DNA of 10,210 bases from CAYOVG01 sp964407285 (GTDB lineage Bacteria; Desulfobacterota; Syntrophobacteria; Syntrophobacterales; Syntrophobacteraceae): the NCBI GenBank assembly GCA_964407285.1, contig CAYOVG010000269.1, forward strand, positions 1-10,210, given 5' to 3'. Each line of letters starts with the position of its first letter. The stretch's first letter is position 1. The translations under genes were made by a program, and so were the position numbers. Positions 6,318 to 10,210 of the stretch are shown one piece after another. The notes under the pieces are model-generated. The model was not told the origin of the DNA. It saw nothing but the letters and a program-made list of their open reading frames with translations, and did no database searches.

Positions 6318-7337
6318 GTGAATTATCCGGAATCTGTCACCATCGTTGAAGTCGGGCCGCGAGACGGCCTTCAGAGCGAGCCGGATTTCGTCCCCACCGA
6401 CCGGAAGCTGGAGTTGATAGAGCGCCTCTCCGACACCGGACTGACGCGCATCGAGATTACCTCGTTCGTGCGCCCCGGAGCCGTCCCGCAACTGAGCGAC
6501 TCCGAGGAAGTGGTTGCCCGCCTGCGCAGAAGACCGGGGGTCCGGTACTCGGCGCTCACGCCCAACCCGAAGGGGCTCGAACGCGCGGTTGCGGCCGGAA
6601 TCGACGAGATTGCCCTGTTCGTCTCCGCCTCCGAAACCCACAACCGCAAGAACGTCGGGATGTCCATTGCCGATTCCCTGAAGGGGTTTCGCCGGATCGC
6701 GGAAGCGGCCCTCGACCGCGCAATGCGCATGAGGGGCTATGTGGTCACTTCCTTCGGCTGCGAGTACGAAGGCGCGGTGGAGCCGGAAAAGGTGGAATGG
6801 ATCGTCGGCGAGTACCTGGCGCTGGGGGTCCGGGAGGTCTCGCTCGGCGACACGACCGGAATGGCGAATCCCGTGACGGTGCGCCGCATGGTGCGCAGGA
6901 TCATGCCGGTCGCCGGGGATTCGGCCCTTGCCCTGCACTTCCACGACACGCGCGGGACCGGCCTTGCCAACGCCCTGGCCGCGCTCGAGGAAGGGGCCCG
7001 CATCTTCGACTGCTCGGTGGGAGGGCTCGGCGGGTGCCCTTACCCGAAAATGGCCTCGGGCAACATCGCAACGGAGGACCTTGTCGGAATGCTCGGCGAG
7101 ATGGGCATGGATACCGGCGTCGATCTCGACAAACTGCTCGATTGCGCGCGCTATGCCCAGTCGCTTGTGAAGCGGGAACTCCCCGGCCACCTGGTGGCCG
7201 CGGGCAGGATCGACTGGCGGGGCCGGAGCGACCGTGGAGTCCGAAGCAACCGGAGCAACCAGGGCGACCGGACCGACCCGGGCGCCCCGGGCGACCAAGG
7301 CAACCGGACCGACCAGGGCGACCGGCGGCAAGAGTAA
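6318..7337 (+). CDS. mvaB: Hydroxymethylglutaryl-CoA lyase
   Basis: Cleaves HMG-CoA to acetoacetate and acetyl-CoA, the last step of leucine degradation (also called liuE). The 339-residue protein has VGPRDGLQ at 12-19 (R14 and metal ligand D15), HFHDT at 207-211 (ligands H207 and H209), and the signature GGLGGCPYP at 235-243 with catalytic C240. ASGNIATED at 246-254 supplies the ligand N249. All correspond to the human enzyme's R41, D42, H233, H235, C266 and N275. The enzyme is usually about 300 residues and ends near LPGHLVAAGR, which here is at 288-297. The extra tail of about 40 residues is Arg/Gly/Asp/Asn-rich and encoded by a 9-bp tandem repeat. It starts at GTG and is followed after 28 bases by the hydratase gene, probably co-transcribed. 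Function is secure; the tail probably has no catalytic role. Confidence 0.93.
   Translation: MNYPESVTIVEVGPRDGLQSEPDFVPTDRKLELIERLSDTGLTRIEITSFVRPGAVPQLSDSEEVVARLRRRPGVRYSALTPNPKGLERAVAAGIDEIALFVSASETHNRKNVGMSIADSLKGFRRIAEAALDRAMRMRGYVVTSFGCEYEGAVEPEKVEWIVGEYLALGVREVSLGDTTGMANPVTVRRMVRRIMPVAGDSALALHFHDTRGTGLANALAALEEGARIFDCSVGGLGGCPYPKMASGNIATEDLVGMLGEMGMDTGVDLDKLLDCARYAQSLVKRELPGHLVAAGRIDWRGRSDRGVRSNRSNQGDRTDPGAPGDQGNRTDQGDRRQE
7228..7326 (+). repeat. 9-bp minisatellite at the 3' end of the lyase gene
   Basis: Eleven 9-base units run without interruption; the nine from 7246 on are clear. Examples are GCAACCGGA (7246 and 7300), GCGACCGGA (7264), CCGACCCGG (7273) and CCGACCAGG (7309). Units at 7264-7281 and 7300-7317 form a near-identical 18-base pair 36 bases apart. 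Because the period is a multiple of three, all frames stay open, giving three-residue protein repeats in each. Confidence 0.85.
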
Positions 7338-7365
7338 GAGTAAAGCATTCAGCGGGGATAGAGCC

Positions 7366-8148
7366 ATGGATGGGAATACCGTACTCGAAGAGCGCCGGGA
7401 CATGGTGGCCGTGGTGACTCTCAACCGGCCCGAAGTCATGAACGCCCTCAACTTCGAAATGCTGCTCTCCCTGAAGGAGCGCATGGAAGCCTTGCATCTC
7501 GACCCGGACGTGCGGGTCGTCATCGTCGCCGGCGCCGGCGCAAAGGCCTTCTGCGCGGGGGCCGACCTCAAGGAACGGGCCGATTACAGCGAAGAGAGGG
7601 TCAGGGAATACATCCGGACGATAGGAAATCTCTTTTCCTTCATCGAAAGGCTGAATAAGCCGGTTATTGCGGCCGTCAACGGCGTGGCCCTGGGGGGAGG
7701 GACCGAACTGGCGCTCGCCTGCGACATCCGGCTCGCATCGACGGACGCCTCCATGGGGCTTACCGAAACGCGCCTGGCCGTCATACCCGGCGCGGGCGGG
7801 ACCCAGCGGCTGCCGCGCCTCATCGGCAGAGGCAAGGCAAAGGAGCTGATCTTTACCGGTCGAAGGGTCGATGCCGAAGAGGCCGTGCGGATAGGGCTGG
7901 TCAACAAAGCGTGCGAACCCGGGGCGCTGATTTCCGAGTGCATGGCGATGGCGAGGCTGATCTGCGAGGCCGGGCCGATCGCCGTCCAGCAGGCCAAGTA
8001 CGCGATCGACCACGGCATGGAGACGGACCTGAACACCGGACTTACCATCGAATCGAATGCCTACTGGGCCGTGGTTCCCACCGAAGACCGCCTGGAAGGC
8101 CTCGCCGCTTTCAGGGAGAAGAGAAAACCCGTGTACAAGGGCAGATGA
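7366..8148 (+). CDS. liuC: Enoyl-CoA hydratase, probably methylglutaconyl-CoA hydratase
   Basis: The 260-residue crotonase-fold protein has its oxyanion hole in FCAGADLKE (62-70) and ALGGGTELALACD (108-120). Both catalytic acids of hydratases are present: E114 in GGTEL and E134 in GLTETRL. The run from ACDIRLAS through MGLTETRLAVIPGAGGTQRLP closely follows human AUH, which hydrates 3-methylglutaconyl-CoA to HMG-CoA. This fits the HMG-CoA lyase just upstream and the methylcrotonyl-CoA carboxylase-type subunit facing it. The ATG at 7366 is preferred because the family begins there. An in-frame GTG at 7234 would add a repeat-encoded collagen-like extension inside the lyase gene. The ribosome binding site (AGCGGGGAT) is moderate. 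General crotonase function is near certain; the exact substrate rests on context and resemblance. Confidence 0.88.
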   Translation: MDGNTVLEERRDMVAVVTLNRPEVMNALNFEMLLSLKERMEALHLDPDVRVVIVAGAGAKAFCAGADLKERADYSEERVREYIRTIGNLFSFIERLNKPVIAAVNGVALGGGTELALACDIRLASTDASMGLTETRLAVIPGAGGTQRLPRLIGRGKAKELIFTGRRVDAEEAVRIGLVNKACEPGALISECMAMARLICEAGPIAVQQAKYAIDHGMETDLNTGLTIESNAYWAVVPTEDRLEGLAAFREKRKPVYKGR

Positions 8149-8225
8149 GCGGCATCTCCAAAATTTGCAGCACGCGGATGAGCGGAGAGTCCGAAAGCGG
8201 ATTTCCCGAGAGTGATTCGATTCCT

Positions 8226-9824
8226 CTAGAACCTGAACTCGCCGAAGCAGGAGTCGCGGAGCGGTTTGAGCAGGCTCACCTCGAGGGCCACGGCAAGCCG
8301 GTCCCGAATCTCGCCGAACTTGAGCACGCCGTCGTTCCAGAGCCTTGCCGCGCAAAAAAACGGATGCGCTTCCGATTCGTACCGGGCGATCATCTTCTCC
8401 TTGAACGCCTTCTTCTCTTCCTCGCTCATGGGATTTCCGGATTCGGCCCGCTTTCTGTCTTCAATACTGAGCAGCACCTCACCCGCCGATTTCCCGCTCA
8501 TCACCGACGTCCTGCCCCGCATGGTGGTGAACAGGAAATGGGGCCGGTACGCCCGCCCGCACATCCCGTAGTTGGCCGCCCCGTTATCGGGTCCGACCAC
8601 CAGTTGGATCTTGGGCACGTTCGCGCACGAGACCGCCCTCACCATGTCGGCCCCGTACTTCCCGATCCCCCGGCTTTCCGCATCCGAACCCACCATGTAC
8701 CCGGGCGAACTCTGGACGAAGAGCAGCGGCAGCGGGTCCTGGCAACACCGCACGATCCACTCGGTCGCCTTCTTCGCCGATTCCGTGAAGATGATCCCCG
8801 TCCCGTTCGACGCGATCACCCCCACCGGTATTCCCTTGATGCGCATCTTTCCGGTGACGATATTGTCCCCCCTGCCCGTCGCATAGGATTTCTTGTACTC
8901 GATGAAGTGTCCGGCGTCGCAGATCGCTTCCAGAAAGGGCCGCACTTCGAAACCCCGGTAGACGTTTCCGGGGAGTAGTTCGTAGATGCTTTCGACAGGC
9001 TGCTTCGGGGGCAGCTCGGGCGACCTGGCGATGTGGAGCGCCTGGGGCGCTTCCATGGAAAGGATCTCCCGGACCTTGAGCGCCGCCTCGTCCTGGTTGC
9101 TGCAGAAGTGGTCCGCGCCGCCCGATACGTGGGTGTGCGCCATGGCCCCTCCGAGCTCCTCGGCCGAAACGACCTCCCCGGTTGCGGCTTTCACCAGCGG
9201 CGGGCCGCCCAGAAACGAGTAGGACATCTTGTCGATCATCACCGCCTCGCCGGCCATGAACACGATGTAGGCGCCGCCCGCCGTGTTCCCGCCGGTCGCA
9301 AGGGTAATCTGCTTGAGCCCCTGGGCCGACATCCGCGCCATGTTGTAGAACATCGCGCCGAAGTGCCGCTCGTCCGGGAACACGTCCGCCTGCATCGGCA
9401 GGTACGCGCCGCCCGAATCCGCTATGTAGACGCAGTTGAGGCCGCACAGCCCGGCGATGGCCTGCGCCCTCAGGTGCTTTTTCAAGGTGATCGGAAAGTA
9501 GGTCCCGGCCTTCACCCTGCTGTCGTTGGCTACGATCATCGTCCAGGACCCGTGGATCTTGCCCAGCCCCGTCACCACGCCCGCGCACGGGACGTCCTTC
9601 ACCCCGGGGTAATTCATGCCGAACCCGGCTATGCGGCTCAGTTCGAAATAATCCGTCCCCGGATCGATCAGCTTGCCGATCAATTCGCGGACCGGCTGCT
9701 TCCCCTGCCCGGCAAGGCGCTCCACCGCCCATTGCCCTCCCGGCCATACCGCTTGGTCCGCCAACTCGTCGAGGAGTCTTTCCTGCTCCTCCCAAAAAGC
9801 CCTGTTTTCCGCCTTCTCATGCAT
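8226..9824 (-). CDS. liuB: Acyl-CoA carboxyltransferase, methylcrotonyl-CoA carboxylase beta type
   Basis: The 532-residue protein matches the length and both halves of the biotin-dependent carboxyltransferase beta subunit. It would transfer CO2 from carboxybiotin to 3-methylcrotonyl-CoA, giving 3-methylglutaconyl-CoA. Visible motifs are DSGGAYLP (136-143) with QADVFPDERHFG just after, TAGGAY (181-186), GGPPLVKAATGE (206-217), ESAKKATEW (348-356) and NYGMCGRAYRPHFL (418-431), all close to human MCCC2. It differs where MCCC2 has LQNITGFMVG: here the sequence is VQSSPGYMVG. Geranyl-CoA or another branched acyl-CoA is therefore possible. The biotin-bearing alpha subunit is not in the window. GAGGAGA lies upstream of the ATG at 9824 (complement, 9832-9837). 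It converges on the hydratase gene with 77 bases between stops and no clear terminator. Confidence 0.88.
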   Translation of the reverse strand: MHEKAENRAFWEEQERLLDELADQAVWPGGQWAVERLAGQGKQPVRELIGKLIDPGTDYFELSRIAGFGMNYPGVKDVPCAGVVTGLGKIHGSWTMIVANDSRVKAGTYFPITLKKHLRAQAIAGLCGLNCVYIADSGGAYLPMQADVFPDERHFGAMFYNMARMSAQGLKQITLATGGNTAGGAYIVFMAGEAVMIDKMSYSFLGGPPLVKAATGEVVSAEELGGAMAHTHVSGGADHFCSNQDEAALKVREILSMEAPQALHIARSPELPPKQPVESIYELLPGNVYRGFEVRPFLEAICDAGHFIEYKKSYATGRGDNIVTGKMRIKGIPVGVIASNGTGIIFTESAKKATEWIVRCCQDPLPLLFVQSSPGYMVGSDAESRGIGKYGADMVRAVSCANVPKIQLVVGPDNGAANYGMCGRAYRPHFLFTTMRGRTSVMSGKSAGEVLLSIEDRKRAESGNPMSEEEKKAFKEKMIARYESEAHPFFCAARLWNDGVLKFGEIRDRLAVALEVSLLKPLRDSCFGEFRF

Positions 9825-10210
9825 CCGCGGATCTCCTCTGTCGGTATGGTGGTGGGGAAAGCGCCGCCCCCAAAAGGCGGCTCGAATGGGTTATTCAATG
9901 TATAGGAATCGAAAGGGACCCGCGCAAGATGGCTCCATGGCTCCATGACTCCATGGCTCCGCCCCGTCCCCGGCGTGGAAGGAGCCGATGGGTTCACGGA
10001 ACCCGCAGGCAGGTTCGAATCCGTGTAAACCATTTCTTCCGGTCGTTCGTCTTGGATTTAAATCATCACGATATATTGGCCGGCATGATGACGAATGATC
10101 GGCATGCAGGCCGGGGTTGCCGCCGCGCCGGCTCTATTCCCGAGCAGGAAAAGCGGGCATGGTTTAAAACGGAATGACACTTCATGGTCGCCCCCGCGAA
10201 GCTTGTCCCC
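9825..10210. other. Upstream region of the carboxyltransferase gene, no gene seen
   Basis: No credible gene is visible. It holds the ribosome binding site of the - strand gene, an 8-bp tandem repeat (9929-9960), a hairpin GGGTTC-ACG-GAACCC (9990-10004), and CGGCATG repeated at 10081-10087 and 10100-10106. An AT-rich patch at about 10045-10080 is the most likely place for a promoter, but I cannot define -35 and -10 boxes with confidence. Confidence 0.5.
9929..9960. repeat. Four-unit 8-bp tandem repeat
   Basis: ATGGCTCC is repeated four times head to tail, the third copy (9945-9952) reading ATGACTCC. It lies about 105 bases upstream of the carboxyltransferase start, in its likely leader or promoter region. 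The period equals that of the array before the lyase gene, but the unit sequence differs. Confidence 0.85.

Noticed and set aside
7234..7365. GTG start giving the hydratase a 44-residue collagen-like N-terminal extension
   Set aside because: The extension is encoded wholly by the 9-bp repeat inside the lyase gene. The crotonase family starts at about the ATG at 7366, which has its own ribosome binding site.
8149..8225. Shared terminator between the converging hydratase and carboxyltransferase genes
   Set aside because: Only a weak five-pair AGATG/CATCT stem is visible at the hydratase stop, with no T-run on either strand.
6291..8355. Long - strand open frames opposite the lyase and hydratase genes
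   Set aside because: They mirror well-supported + strand enzymes, have no family resemblance, and have Arg/Pro/Ala/Gly-rich composition typical of antisense frames in GC-rich DNA.
9033..9905. Long + strand open frame opposite the carboxyltransferase gene
   Set aside because: It overlaps a complete conserved enzyme on the other strand and has the His/Arg/Pro-rich composition of a shadow frame.
10011..10033. tRNA-like T-loop sequence GGTTCGAATCC followed by ACCA
   Set aside because: The flanking bases do not form a five-pair T-stem, and no anticodon or D arm can be found upstream.

Overview
The window joins two regions of different character. Positions 1 to about 4600 are AT-rich, with all recognisable genes on the + strand. 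Positions from about 6300 to 9830 are GC-rich and carry housekeeping-type acyl-CoA metabolism. The GC-rich genes and the truncated REP-associated transposase suggest a Desulfobacterota/Syntrophobacter-like or related environmental proteobacterium. This is an inference from style, not a database result.

Region 1 (1-4606) looks like a short run of integron-type gene cassettes. It holds a SIR2-domain protein (144-1697), a small secreted protein plus a hypothetical ORF (1782-2523), a P-loop ATPase (2838-4331), and the start of a small gene (4474 onward). Two attC-like folded sites (1692-1753 and 2694-2802) separate the first three units. Each has the arrangement cAACCGG...CCGGTTA, then GTT exactly 14 bases after the start of CCGG, and each is followed within about 30-40 bases by a Shine-Dalgarno sequence and a start codon. 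The first closely resembles the layout of the classical aadA-type attC and overlaps the SIR2 stop codon. A third, weaker candidate follows the ATPase. The SIR2 protein and the ATPase both look like anti-phage defence components, but whether they work together is unknown.

Region 2 (4607-6300) is a scar zone. A 99-bp MITE-like element with a CTAG target duplication lies inside the small gene at 4474. It is followed by a pair of 14-bp direct repeats, a terminator-like hairpin, a 131-bp interval closed by 16-bp inverted repeats, and a truncated REP-associated tyrosine transposase. About 0.9 kb without a credible gene follows, containing a 24-bp tandem repeat and an 8-bp tandem repeat.

Region 3 (6318-9824) encodes three enzymes that fit the lower leucine/isovalerate pathway. 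A biotin-dependent acyl-CoA carboxyltransferase of the methylcrotonyl-CoA type is on the - strand. A methylglutaconyl-CoA hydratase-like crotonase and a hydroxymethylglutaryl-CoA lyase are on the + strand, converging on it. Together they could take 3-methylcrotonyl-CoA through 3-methylglutaconyl-CoA and HMG-CoA to acetoacetate and acetyl-CoA. The biotin-carrying subunit is not in the window. The lyase carries an unusual C-terminal tail encoded by a 9-bp minisatellite. The last 386 bases hold the upstream region of the carboxyltransferase gene, with another 8-bp tandem repeat and no gene.
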